Source: Camillea tinctor
Lineage: Eukaryota > Ascomycota > Sordariomycetes > Xylariales > Xylariaceae
DNA length: 64,000 nt
Direction: 5' to 3'
Assembly: GCA_022578605.1 (NCBI GenBank)
Contig: MU394059.1
Coordinates: 372,001 to 436,000, forward strand
Shown here: positions 12,186-23,791 of the stretch, in pieces
How the letters are laid out: each line of letters begins with the position of its first letter
Position numbering within the stretch: position 1 is the first letter of the stretch
The notes under the pieces: generated by a model
The model's input: only the letters and a program-made list of their open reading frames with translations
Databases searched by the model: none
What the model was told of the DNA's origin: nothing
Made by a program: the position numbers and the translations under genes

Positions 12186-12471
12186 TACGGAGATTCCTAC
12201 CAGAAAAAGTGGCCTACGCCAAGAGCCTTGGCATTACGAGCAGGGGCTAGCCACAGCTGATTGTCAGCCGGATACAGCTGTTGATGAAAGTCCACTATAA
12301 ATAATAGTGCTTATAAGTGGTAATAGCCACTATCGATAAAGCTTTTTAGCGCATAATCTGAAGAGCTTATTTCTAGCAGCTCTTTCCAGCTGTTATCCAA
12401 CTGCAGCTTATCCCTGCCCGTAGTGCCAAGGCTCTTGGCGTAGGCCACTTTTTCTGGTAGGAATCTCCGTA
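12186..12471. mobile_element. MITE-3, foldback element with ~60-bp inverted repeats
   Basis: The left arm at 12186 begins TACGGAGATTCCTACCAGAA. The right arm ending at 12471 is its reverse complement; about 60 bp match with two or three differences. Length is 286 bp, with TA at both ends. Like MITE-1 and -2 it has subterminal CAGCTG words and a CTATAAATAATAG core. A minus-strand frame of 61 codons crosses it but is only the arm read through. Confidence 0.87.
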
Positions 12472-12521
12472 CCGCTAAGCTATACATATGTACCACATAA
12501 AGTTCGCGGCTGCACCGACCC

Positions 12522-12633
12522 TACTCCCCTTCCAGCCTATTTTTTTAACTGTGGGGCGCCGCAGAAAAGATATATTCTGAGTGAACGTTTTCGCTGGGAC
12601 CCACAGTTAAAAAAATAGGCTGGAAGGGGAGTA
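12522..12633. mobile_element. MITE-4, 112-bp foldback element with 34-bp inverted repeats
   Basis: The left arm 12522-12555 begins TACTCCCCTTCCAGCCTATT and contains TTTTTTTAACTGTGGG. The right arm 12600-12633 is the exact or near-exact reverse complement. TA at both ends. The spacer is only about 44 bp. The termini are unrelated to MITE-1/2/3, so it is probably a different family. It starts 51 bp after MITE-3. Confidence 0.82.
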
Positions 12634-15301
12634 CTTACTAAAGATCCCGAGAGGTCCCGTCGTAACCCGCAACTCAGCTGCAGTGGGACCTGAGCACCTG
12701 CAGCTCCAAGAAGACGTTTTCGTTAGCGGGGGTCTCCGATGGGATATACGTCACGTGACACACACAGAGGAGGTTTCCCATCTTACCCAAGCAGCCAAGG
12801 CTGAATCATGAAATCCATCACTCGTCACACTACACTATATAGGTCACTAGTAGCTTGAGTAAGTACCCAGCTTCCTCTTTAAGCAGCGAAATAGTGCTGG
12901 GAAAGAATAAAAAAACAAAAACCAACATCCACTATAAATTCACCGAGGAACTTGGTACTCCTGCAAAGAAGGAAGTTTTTTAATCAAATCCTTTCTATGG
13001 ATTTGACCTTTACATCAGCCAATCCGATTTAAAAGAAGCATAAGAGAAAAAAAAAGAAGAGAAGAAAAAGTTGGCACTTTCTTTTTTTTTCTCTCTCCTC
13101 AATCCATGGGGTAGATCAACTCGAATTTTTCTATTCTCCCCATCTACCAAAACAAGAACTTGGTTCTCGACGGAGTTCAGATGCCAAGTTGAACTAAGAT
13201 CGGCTACAACTAAAAGCTCTGACCTTCCAGACCCGGATTCCGAGGCTCACGAGGTAGTAGAAGTAAAGAATCAAATCAGGTGTCTATTTTTGACTCTGCA
13301 GGTAGCGAATAGGAGCACACGTCGTTGAAATCCACGATCGAAATATGTGTAATTCCCGTCCCGGCGTGGGGAGATGCGTGGCGTCCAATGCAACGTTTAC
13401 TACGATGGCCGCGTACATCCCATCTGCAAGCTAACCCCCCAGACGAATTTGATGTAATATATCACAGATTATTTGGTAGGTATGCCAGTGATCTGATCCA
13501 GAAAATGTATGGATGTGTAGCAGGCCTCATCACGTACGCTTTCTTTCCCAGAAGTTTAGAGTCAGGTAACTCAAGTTAACTCGTGTCAACCCAATCCAGC
13601 TGTGTAAATCCACATTATGGGGCCGAGGGTGGACAAGCAGACGAGTTCCCATCTTTCGACCGCGTGTACTTCATCTCAGCTCGAGACATTTTTTGTAGCC
13701 AGCAAACCACTTATGGACTAACTAACACTACTAACACAGTTGGAACCGAGTGTTCCAACTACCTACTACTACTACTAACTTATTCAAGTAACCCTGTCAT
13801 GCGACGAGGATGGACTGGGAACACGCACACATAGTGCGTAGTCGTACATACAGAATACAATATGTCCATTGCACGATCTTGAAAAGGCTGGACAGGTTTT
13901 TTTTTCTTTTTTCCTTTTTTCTTTTTTCTTTTTTTCCTTTTTCTCTCTCCCTTTTACCTTTTTCTTCCATCCAGGCCCTGTAAAAGGCCGTAGTCGGACA
14001 CATACTAAGGATCAGGTGAGGCAGACTATTGGAAGAGAAAAGATCTCGATCCAGATGGGTGCGGGATTATATTACCATATACGCAAGTCAACGCCGTCGA
14101 TGGTCAAAACGGGACGGAGTGAGTGGAATGGGTGGAATGGATGGAATCCACACACCACGGATCAATCAATCTGATAAAGCATCAAGCATTTTATCTTATC
14201 AATCAGATCAAAATTTTCTCATCTCCGCCCCACACCTACCTCCTAGCACGAGCCGGACCACACCCTGGTCCCTGAACGGACCGGAGGGACCTTGCTAACA
14301 GGCACGCTAACCTGGCCACTCAGACCACTTTGTATAGACATGGTGGAACTTTATAGGTCGAATAAGGTTAAACCATCCTGCAGTCTCGCGATTTGTCGAG
14401 TGTCTGTGTGTGTGTGTGTCCACCAGCCAGTTCCCAAGTTTTATTTTTTTTTCTATCCATTCTATTTTCCCTTTCTCTCCAAGTCTTTTTCTTTTCTTTT
14501 CATTTTCTTAATTTTTGTTATGTTAAACTATCATTTCTCTTAAATCTTTTTTTATTATTATTTTACTATATGTATGTAGATGTGTGTGTTTGTTTGTATG
14601 TGTATATCCCCCCTTTAATTCTCTTATACAAGCAAACCTCCAAATTTCTTATTACACTTACACTGCATGATAATACTATATGACAATATGCTACTACTAA
14701 CAACTACTATTCTACATGTACTTACTTACACTTACTAGCTATCAAAAGAGCGAGTAAATTTTTAAACGCGTGACACATAACAACCAGGTCCCTTTCCTCC
14801 CACCCCCCTCCAAAAATAAATAAAAATAAAATAAATACCTACACTCCAAAGGACCGACAAACCCAGCTGGTGCCCTTGAAGGGTGAGTACCCTGTTATAG
14901 GCATAGTTGCCGAGCTTGCAGGCAAATCATACTCCCTACTTACCTAACCTTGCATCTTAGACTCCTCCACTCCCTCTCACTACGAGTCGGCCCCGGCCTG
15001 TGGGCTAGTCCACACCTGAACTTGGAAGTTGAGTTCCAGACCCGAAGCTCAGGATCGCCCTGCGCGTGCATTTGCGCCAGCTCCGGTGTGTTCCCGGTTG
15101 CTTGTAGTTGATAAATACCAGCTCCTCACCAGCTCAACCTAAAACCTCCATTCTCCTCGAGCCTCACCAACCTCACAGCTCAGCTGGTGATCATATATCA
15201 CAAAACTACGATCCCTCCCGATCGTACTTCTCAGCTTAGAAGCAGCATTTTTGAATACCCAGGTGTTTTACCACTGACCGTCACGGTCCCCGCCATTCAA
15301 A
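12634..15301. other. intergenic region upstream of the siderophore transporter
   Basis: No gene is supported. It contains T-rich low complexity (about 13897-13960 and 14440-14530), a (GT)n run at 14405-14419, tandem GGAATGGGT-like units near 14121-14155, and the GATA-site cluster at 14169-14200. Open frames at 13071-13834 have no recognisable domain; they could be remnants of something, but I cannot support a gene. Confidence 0.55.
14169..14200. promoter_or_regulatory. cluster of GATA sites including a perfect SreA-type consensus
   Basis: ATCTGATAA at 14169-14177 matches ATCWGATAA, the published consensus of fungal iron-repressing GATA factors (SreA/SRE/Urbs1). TTATC appears twice more at 14191-14195 and 14196-14200 (GATAA on the other strand). 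The cluster is about 1.1 kb upstream of the siderophore transporter start. The sequence match is direct; iron repression of the downstream gene is inference. Confidence 0.55.
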
Positions 15302-17236
15302 ATGCGCATTCCCATAGGTCGATTCACCGTGCCTCCCGAGCAGCCGGTGGTTGAGGAGAAGACTCCTAGCCCGAGCGATAAGGAGGCCGGCGTTGTCTCT
15401 GAGCAGCATCCCAGCGATCACGAGTCGGATAACGATGCCATTTCTTCCGATGCCCAAGCTGGTGTCAAGAAGATCGAGGCCACCACCAAGGTCTGGTCTA
15501 AGTCGCATCTGATCGCTGCTTATATTGGGTATGTGATCCATGTGATCCATGTGATCCGGATTGAGGCGGATCGACTCCTTTTACCTTATAGTACTAATTA
15601 GCCAATTGATAGTATCTGGATCATCTACTTCGTCGATGCCATGCAGCAGGGTACCGGCACCCTCCTGACCCCCTACGTCACCAGTTCCTTCCAGGAGCAT
15701 TCCTTGACTGCCACCACCAGCGTCTTCTCCAGTCTTATCGGTGGTATCTCTAAGCTCACTCTTGCCAAGATTTTGGATATTTGGGGACGACCTCAGGGTT
15801 ACATGATTACCGTCCTTCTTATGACTGTCGGTCTCATCATGATGGCTGCTTGCCAGAACGTCCAGACCTATGCCGCTGCTCAGGTTTTCTACTGGGTCGG
15901 GTGAGTGCTATACAACCAGTTTTACCCCCCCTGGAATCTACATTATCTTACTTACCACCCCCCCTTTTTTTATAGATACAACGGTATTAGCTACACTCTA
16001 TCCGTCTTCATCGCCGACACCTCTTCCCTGAAGAACCGAGGCTTCATGCTTGCTTTCGTCAGCTCGCCCTACATCGCCACGGTTTGGATCACCGGCCCCA
16101 TGGCCCAGAGTCTTTTGCAGGGAATTGGCTTCCGATGGGGCTTTGGAATTTTCTCCATCATCACCCCGATCATGTGCCTGCCCCTATTTTTCCTGTTCAC
16201 CTACAACTACCAGAAGGCCAAGAAGCAAGGTCTGGTCGTCATCGAGAAGAGCGGACGGACTTTCTGGCAGTCGGTCGTGCACTATTTCTGGGAATTTGAC
16301 GTTATTTGCCTCATCCTTCTCTCCGGAGGCTTTGCGCTCTTCCTCCTCCCGTTCAGCATCTACTCTTACCAGGCCTACGGCTGGAGGGACCCTCTGACCA
16401 TCTGTCTGATTATCTTTGGTGGTCTCCTCCTCATCGGTGCGTTCGTCTGGGAAGCGTACTTCGCTCCGGTTCAGTTCCTGCCATGGAGCCTCCTCCGAGA
16501 CCGTACTGTCATGGGCGCCTGCTGTCTCGCCGCTATCTTATTTGTTGAGTACTACATCTGGAACTCTTACTTCACATCTTGGCTACAGGTCGTGCTCAAC
16601 CTCAATGTTACTCAGACCGGTTACGTCAGCAACATCTACAGTATCGGATCTTGCTTCTTCTCCTTCTTTGTTGGTATCGCCATTCGTTGGACTGGTCGCT
16701 TCAAGTGGATTGCTGTCTACTTCGGTGTGCCTCTCACCATCCTCTCTATCGGTCTTCTCATCCACTTCCGTCAGCCCGACACTCACCTTGGCTACATTAT
16801 CATGTGTGAAATTTTCTACGCTTTTGCTGGTGGTGCCCTGGTCATTTGCGAGCAGATCGCTGTCATGGCTGCTGCTGCCCACCAACACGTTGCTGTAGTG
16901 CTCGCTATGGAGGGTATGTTCAGCAGTGTCGGTGGTGCCATCGGCTCTTCCATCGCCGCCGGTATCTGGACTGGTGTCTTCCCCGTTAAGCTGGCCGAAT
17001 ACCTACCTGCCGAGTCGCAAGGCGATCTCGCCAGCATCTACGGCGATATCAACGTCCAGCTCTCGTACCCCATCGGCTCACCTACCCGTACTGCCATCAT
17101 GGACGCTTACGGCGAGGCTCAGAAGTGGATGTTGGTGGGTGCTACTGCCATCACTGGTCTAGCCATCATTTGTGTCGTTGCCTGGCGCGACATCAAGGTG
17201 AAGGACTTCAAGCAGGTGAAGGGCCTTGTGGCTTAA
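15302..17236 (+). CDS. siderophore-iron transporter (MFS, Sit/Mir family)
   Basis: Exons 15302-15528, 15613-15900 and 15976-17236 join in frame to 591 aa. After an acidic, Ser-rich cytosolic N-terminus of about 75 residues there are about 14 hydrophobic segments, as in fungal siderophore:H+ symporters. Family-typical features include IWIIYFVDAMQQGTGTLLTPYV at TM1, LAKILDIWGRPQGY (motif A-like), VGYNGISYTLSVFIADTSSL, and a late YAFAGGALVICEQIAVMAAA segment followed by an extracellular loop. Members import ferric hydroxamate siderophores across the plasma membrane (or vacuolar/endosomal membrane). Which siderophore cannot be told from sequence. Intron 1 (15529-15612) contains three copies of ATGTGATCC. 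The GATA-site cluster upstream and the siderophore acyltransferase at 27.3 kb support an iron role. Confidence 0.93.
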
Positions 17237-18861
17237 ATTAAGTGCGAACAAACAAAACCCAATATCACCAAAGGGTATATGTATATATATCTAAATTCTT
17301 TTTTCTTTAATTGAGTGCTTGGCCGCTGCGCAGAATGGCGCGCGTTCAAGACCTAAAATTCTACGGGGGTAAGGGGGGAAGGGGGAGTTTGGCATGACAG
17401 GCTGGCGGGCACGATAATGGAAGCATGGGAAGGAAAATTAGGTAATGGGATGTGATCATGTAACTTATGTCTTTCAGCATGATATCAATGTACGCGGAAG
17501 ACGAAGAAGCCCGGTGGAAGCATGAACGATATCAGGCATATCTCTCTCCAAATACCAATCGATCGAACAATGACAAAAGATACCAATCCTTGAGTATTAG
17601 CTTTTTGATGAGCCTTTTTTTTTTCTCGGGATTCATTTTTTCTAGTCATGCTATGGAGCAGGAAATTTAAGTATCAAGACTACAAAAACTAAAAAGCATA
17701 CTAACATGAGATGGAGACAGGTGAGCGGGCTGAAAGTTCGGATGGTTTTTTTAAAGAGGCGAAACCCATCGTAAGTCTGATCACCAGGACCAACCAAACC
17801 AGAGCAAGTTATACGCACATATGTACGGTACTTCGCTAACCAAACCACCTGAACAAATAGCGTGGGGGCATCTCTCTCTTTTAGTCCCCTCAAGGAAAAA
17901 CTTAACCTGGGACCACGTAGAGGGAGACCCGCCTGCGGCGTAGTCGAGCTGAGTCGTCAGCATAGGCTTGGCTTTTTTTTATGGACTTGGGTTAGAATTT
18001 AGAGATAGTAACATAAACCAGGTTGACTAACTAACGAGCCAACTAACTAAAGACTGGGCTTAGTGTGCCGTTTACACTAAACCTAACCTACACACAGTAT
18101 AGCACTACGGGAGGCTTCATGGGATGGCGAAATGGACCATCCGCTGCCGCCCCTCTTATGATAATCTAATCTCCGTGGCTTGCTCTGAAGACGCCCACTC
18201 TGTCACCTAGCTAGGATTATAGCGTAGGTATGTGGGCAAAATGGGAGAGCTCTCATCCGAACAACCTTACACACCTAAAACCCCATTGCCTAGGTTAGTT
18301 AGATGGTGTACCCTGTATATATTCGATTTCATACGGCATTATAACGCTTCAATCACGGGGATACTCATACATGGCATATACGTAACGTATATACTTAGAT
18401 AGGTGGATTTCGTAGGGTCAGCATATATAGACACGAGACCCACGAACGAACCATCAATATATCTTGATTTTTTTTTTCTCCTTCTCCGCTCCCCTCTTTC
18501 TAGAGGCAATAGAATAGGTAGTTTAGTAGGTAGTTTGGGGGTTACAATGGTCATGCGATATTTTGGATTGGCTGCTTTTATGCCGAAACAGCGAGATCGG
18601 ATGGAGAATCCTCCTCTTGTTCGTTTTATGTTTCCTTTTCTCTCCTCCCTCTGAAACCCGCCCCCCCCCCCCCCCTATCACAGTACTCTTCCGGTCTGCG
18701 AACCAGGGAAGGGGGCGGATTTACCCAAATCGTACACTCAGATGGGGAGGGGGGGGGGGGGGGGGGGGGGGTTGAGGGGGGGGGGGGGGGGGGCAAATGC
18801 AACCAAAACATTGTTTTTGAAAAATGTGTTTGTGGCAAAAGTAAGTAAAGGGCAAGCGTAT

Positions 18862-18871
18862 NNNNNNNNNN
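18862..18871. other. assembly gap (10 N)
   Basis: Ten N sit between homopolymer tracts: G-rich at about 18740-18793 and C/G-rich at about 18932-18975, with a C run at 18660-18675. Ten N is commonly a placeholder for a gap of unknown size. Sequence and spacing here should not be trusted. Confidence 0.97.
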
Positions 18872-18942
18872 ACCCCCCTCACCACCCTCGCCCCCCCTCA
18901 GGCCCCCTCGCTTGGGCCCTTTCTCCACCCAACACCCCCCCC

Positions 18943-18976
<34 letters not shown>

Positions 18977-21645
18977 TTCATAGGGAGGAAGGATAGTCCA
19001 TTGCCTACCTAACCTAGTTTTGTCTACATTGCTATGTGGCATACGTACGTACATGCGCAGCTGTATAGGTTATGCGTCCATCCCCCATGTGTCTGCCCAC
19101 GCCTCTCGGGACCTAGCAATCTCCGTAATCGGCGAAAGGACCTTTGCTGCACTACTACTGCTTCTACCCGGCTGGTCTATCATCTCTCTTCGTCGGGAAA
19201 TAACAGGATAGGTATACAGCTTTCCAAGACAGGTGGGCACGATGTTTCGGACAACGAACAACTGGGCACATGTCGTGCAACGCGGACACATCCGCCACCG
19301 CTGAAGAATACCACAGTGAATTTATGTTGGGGGCCGAATAGCCGGCATACATAGCATATAATAGGCTGTGAATGGCTGTCTACAAGGAGAGCTGAAAAAG
19401 AGAGAGCGAGAGAGAAAGCGACTACGAGGAAAGGGAAAGCACATGGTATCCCAGGGTGTTTATTTCACCGGGCCTCGTGATGACGGGTAATTCTGTAGGT
19501 TAGTAGTTATCACATGTATTTCTCTCAAACCCGTCTGTCTTCTCACACTCCAAAATCTGTTCTGCCAAAGGTCTCAAAATACCGATCTAGTTTCTATAAA
19601 AATTCTGGGGGCATTATGTATTCATCCGGGCGTCTCTCGCAATAGGGAAAGAACCCACGAGGTATGTATTAGCCTCGAACGCATTTAATGAGTGAGTGGG
19701 GAGGATGGAGAGAACGAGAGAACGAGGATGCATAGTGGAAAGCACACTTGACAGGCTTGGTCGACAAGGCCCTGCAGATCTTGGTACGGGACGCTGTATC
19801 CAACCAGAGAACGAGTATTTGTCATACACCGGCTACGCGGGGAAAGGAAGGAAGGAAAGGGGGTTCGAAGATTTCCCGCTCGCTTTTACAACTAGAACTT
19901 TGACAGAGGAACAACCTTTGCGCTTTATCTGTTTCGCTTATATAGAATGGGTTACCGTGTGAGCTGGATGTAATCACGATCTTCCGGTGCGGAATGTACA
20001 CAGGAAACTATCTTCATGGTATATACAAAAAAAAAATACATTTTCTTTGAAAACTTATCATATAATGCGGCAAACCTTCAACGACTGACACCTGTGCTTC
20101 TTTATAGAAAGGGCTATTGTTACAATAGCTGTCGGACCACCTATTATACCATGAGACCAAATTATCCTCACAATGACTAAGTGACCATTGTGGCCCAATT
20201 CTGTATTATATAGTCACCCCTGATTGGGACGTAGCAACTGTGTCTACCACGCCCTTTCATACATCGAGGTATGTATACTCTCCCTCCCATCCCCCCTTTC
20301 TTCTCCTTTTCACCAACTCCCAACCCCTCACTCACAACCGACTGACCGAACATCCCACACCCTACTCCCCGTAGCACATATCAGAGAAACAGAGACGGAG
20401 CACGAAACGGCGTGCCGGTCTTACGTCGGCTGTTACTTATGGCACAGAGGCTACTGGTTCCCGACAACAGGGCACAAAGAAAAGACAAAGTCTCGGGAAA
20501 GCCTAGGGAACAAACTGAATCTAGCCCTAGGTAGAGCTTTGATAATTGGAGGGAGCTGGGTAACCTATATAATATCAAAGAGAAGTGCCGTATTATCAAT
20601 GTGACTATATTAGCTAATCAGAGCCTTCTTTATAGGTTACTTAATACGTATATTGATAGATTCCACTACTCACGCTTCTGTCCTTTGTTACATAACCGAC
20701 GTACATGAACCTTCTGAGCGAGGCTGAGTAATACTGTTACCTTCTAACTTGACGTCTGACATAATACTAATACATGGCATAGATATATCCATAGGTATGG
20801 GTTGAAGTCTTTTGAATGGAAGCATGTGTCGTTATAGCTTGGAGTATACACATAAGCAACTACGCACATCTCATGGTTAGTTCACGTTGTTCCCTTATAT
20901 ATATTTGCCGAGCTTCTAAAGTCAATTGCTGAAGTGGTCTCTTGATATTTCATGATGGTCAGAGTTGCCATATTGGCCCCTGATCACTTTCTAGCTAATA
21001 CCACACTATGAGGTTAATGACTTAGACATAAAACCTCGGGGGGAGGGGGGTGATAGCTCTCCTAACACGACATCAACTCCCTAGGCGACGCCAACCGGGA
21101 CCGGGGCCGGCTCGGCAGTCTGTAGACATGTGATGGCTAAGGCCAGCGCGGCACGGCGAACACAATCCAACCGCCCGGGAGTGATATATCCAAGCGGAAC
21201 GGCGTGAGGCAATAACATATCCACACGCCGTGCTTTACAGCTGGCTTAGGTAATAACTGGTATAACCTCTCCTCCCCCCACTTGGCCCCCTATTCTAATG
21301 AGTTCTCATCCACGGTAGTCTTCCGTAATTGTTGACATGTGGTCATGTCATATCGGAGATCAAGCCGATACTCGGAAAAGCCACGGCCAAACCCATCGTT
21401 CCAGTCGAGCAAGGGCTCTCTTTCAAACCAACGTCGACTGTTTTTTTCTTTGTTTACTACAGCAACAGTCCCAGTGGGATGGTAGCGTCTGGTGCGGCCT
21501 AGGCACCTAGAAAGCAAAAAAGAAGGATCGAGCTCCTAATTCCTGTGGCTCTCCGAACCCCGGTAACCGGCCCGTGCAGTGACGCAGTTCTCGTATTCGT
21601 GGTAACCCCAAATTCGTTCGCGTGTTGTCTCTCTCTCGTCGGCTC

Positions 21646-21665
21646 TTTTTTTTTTTTTTTTTTTT
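21646..21665. repeat. poly(T) run of 20
   Basis: Uninterrupted T from 21646 to 21665, about 150 bp beyond the 3' end of the small membrane protein gene on the minus strand. Confidence 0.9.
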
Positions 21666-21817
21666 CCCTAGTGGAAGGCCGACTAACTTTGGACTTGACT
21701 TTTGGACGTGGGGCCCGCGCGGACGAGTTGCCGCTCGTATTTATTGTCGATCCTATCCCGCCGGGGCGGAATATTGAGTCGCTTGATTCGTCTAATGGAA
21801 CGCCACCCCCTTTTCTT

Positions 21818-22144
21818 TCACGCGAACTCCTTTGTTTGCGCGATGTCGTTCGAGTTGGGGTTTGCGTTGGTGTGGGAGTTCGAGTTTGAAGTCAAAGTCG
21901 AGTTTGTGTTTGGGTTCGGGTTAGGGTGAGATGTACCCCCGACAAAAGGAAGTTCTTTTTCTATTTGCCCTTCTTCTAATGACGGTTCGAACCAACGCTC
22001 TTTCTTATCGACTCTTCCAAATATGCGTGGGCCACATTGCGCTAGGACGCATACCATGGTCATGAAGACAACTGTCACGGCTGCTGCGACACCGAGAGCG
22101 ACTATGAAGTCCTGGGCGAAGTTTCCTGTGCCAGAGAAGGACAT
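21818..22144 (-). CDS. small single-pass membrane protein, unknown function
   Basis: A minus-strand frame of 108 aa starts at the ATG at 22144; the frame is open to an earlier ATG at 22207, which would give 129 aa. After a short N-terminus (MSFSGTGNFAQD) comes one strong transmembrane segment (about residues 13-33, FIVALGVAAAVTVVFMTMVC). A basic patch follows (GRVDKKERWFEP), then a tail of alternating Asn-Pro and Asn-Ser residues. The hydrophobic helix with a positive flank suggests the tail is cytosolic. The organised composition supports a real gene, but I recognise no family. The Asn/Pro/Ser tail is a low-complexity repeat. Confidence 0.6.
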   Translation of the reverse strand: MSFSGTGNFAQDFIVALGVAAAVTVVFMTMVCVLAQCGPRIFGRVDKKERWFEPSLEEGQIEKELPFVGGTSHPNPNPNTNSTLTSNSNSHTNANPNSNDIAQTKEFA

Positions 22145-23791
22145 GTTGTCTGAAGTTGCCGGATATAATCCGGAAAATAGGTATAATGTGCTTTCTCTCC
22201 TTTCCAAGTTGTAAGTATCTTGTATATTATCCCTAGGGGTCTGTAGAATAGGCCGAGTTGTAGTAGTAACAAGATGTTTAATCCCGAGGAAGAATTCCTT
22301 CTATATAAGGTAGGTATATAGGGTAGGTATATAAGAAACCCGTCGTGACGGCATCTTCGGGGCAGAGTGGCCATGGTGAATGTCTTATACCTATGCCACT
22401 TGGGCACTGGGCAACTAGGCAGGCCTGCGGTCTTTTCGTCTTACGTCTTACTTCTTACTCATCATCGAACCACAGACTGAGTTTCCAGCGAAGCCGGTAG
22501 CTCGGAAGCTCGGCTCGCTGGAGTGATAGGTGATGGAGGGCTCTGAAGGTCTAACACAAGGGACGTCAGCCTCAAAATATCTCTCACGAGGGCGGTCGCC
22601 GATTGGGCTGTTTGACGAAGCGCGCATAGAGCTAGCACAGGCCGGAGCTGATTGGTTGGTAACTGGAGCATAGCCCACTGATTTTGCTTGGGCGGCAGCG
22701 TGCAAGCGGCAGAGGAGGGCCACGTACGTGGGGAGCGCGCGCGAGAAAAAAAAATATGGAAGCATCCCTTGGCTCTTGGTTACATCGGCCCCCATAATGG
22801 GGCAGCTTGGGGGACCAAGAGCCATTCAGCTCGCTTACCCCCAAAGCGACCCGGCTCTTGAGACGGGTTACTGGAATTGAGATCTCATCTATAAATAGTG
22901 TAAGCGATTGATTACGCACTTATACGTAGGTTACTCATTTGTAGTCAACGATATATATATATATGTATATAGGAATACATACTTTGAGCGCGGTGATAAA
23001 AACCGTCTAGAAATGAGATTGGTTGGTTGTTGATTGATTGATATAAGTTATCTACCTCTTGCGTGATGCCATGGTTTCGGGATGGTTGGGCGAAAGAAGC
23101 AAGTGGGTGGATGATATCACCCCAACTTTGTTACCTATTAGGTTAGAACTTTCTGCTTCGTTTCTTTTTATTTTGCTTTTTTTCTTTATCTCTCTAAATT
23201 GAAGATGTAGATGTTGTAATATAGTTATTTCGAATGACGATGTATGTAGGGGAGATATGTGTAAACAAACGAAGAATGATGTGTTGAAAGTCAATTGATG
23301 GAATTGGAGAAGTATGACCTCAATACCTATAATTTAGGTTAAGTGCCTACCTTAACCTACATATAAGTAGGGGTAACGGGATGTGGGATCAAATTTATTC
23401 TAAATCAGGGTATAGGCTAGTTAGTAGGTAAGGGAGTACTTAAGTACATAGTACATAATTGGAGGGAATTGGTCAAAAGGGAATCAAAAGGGTATCGCTG
23501 ACGTCACCAGTTACCAGCTCGCCCATCAGCTCCAGGCCTATTCCCTGATAGCTACCTACCTAATCGGTAAGCCGTAAGTTGAAAGCAGTTTTTGTCCTAC
23601 GTACTGCTTTAAATATTAGTTACTGGGTATTAGTATTGAAAATCTATTCTGGCTTTACACAACATATCCTTTAACCATGTCCTCTAACCATACCCTCTAA
23701 CCTAGCATTTAGAACAATTACCTACATATCATGAGGACGCCGGTAACAACTTTACACAAATTGCCTTTTCCACTAGACACAAAAAGCCGCG
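22145..23791. other. intergenic region between divergent genes
   Basis: Upstream DNA of the small membrane protein gene (-) and of MCU (+). It contains a tandem TAGGTATATA(G) repeat at about 22307-22332, an (AT)n run near 22948-22962 and AT-rich sequence at 23330-23460. Frames at 22448-22919 have no recognisable features. Confidence 0.5.

Larger units (their letters stand above)
17237..21817. other. gene-poor intergenic region around an assembly gap
   Basis: No gene is supported over about 4.6 kb. It contains T-rich runs, the gap with poly-G/poly-C flanks (18661-18975), a run of 20 T at 21646-21665 and scattered TAGGTA words. Several 60-140-codon frames exist, but they have no domains and are mostly low complexity. 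Confidence 0.55.

Noticed and set aside
12311..12496. 61-codon minus-strand frame
   Set aside because: It is the MITE-3 arm and centre read through.
13071..13834. Three successive plus-strand frames of 83-85 codons
   Set aside because: They do not join by convincing introns and show no domain; a decayed gene is possible but unsupported.
16050..17162. Several Ser/Leu-rich frames inside the siderophore transporter
   Set aside because: Out-of-frame readings of the transporter exon 3.
22448..22919. Minus-strand frames of 69-125 codons
   Set aside because: Overlapping in different frames, no domain and no supporting splice structure.
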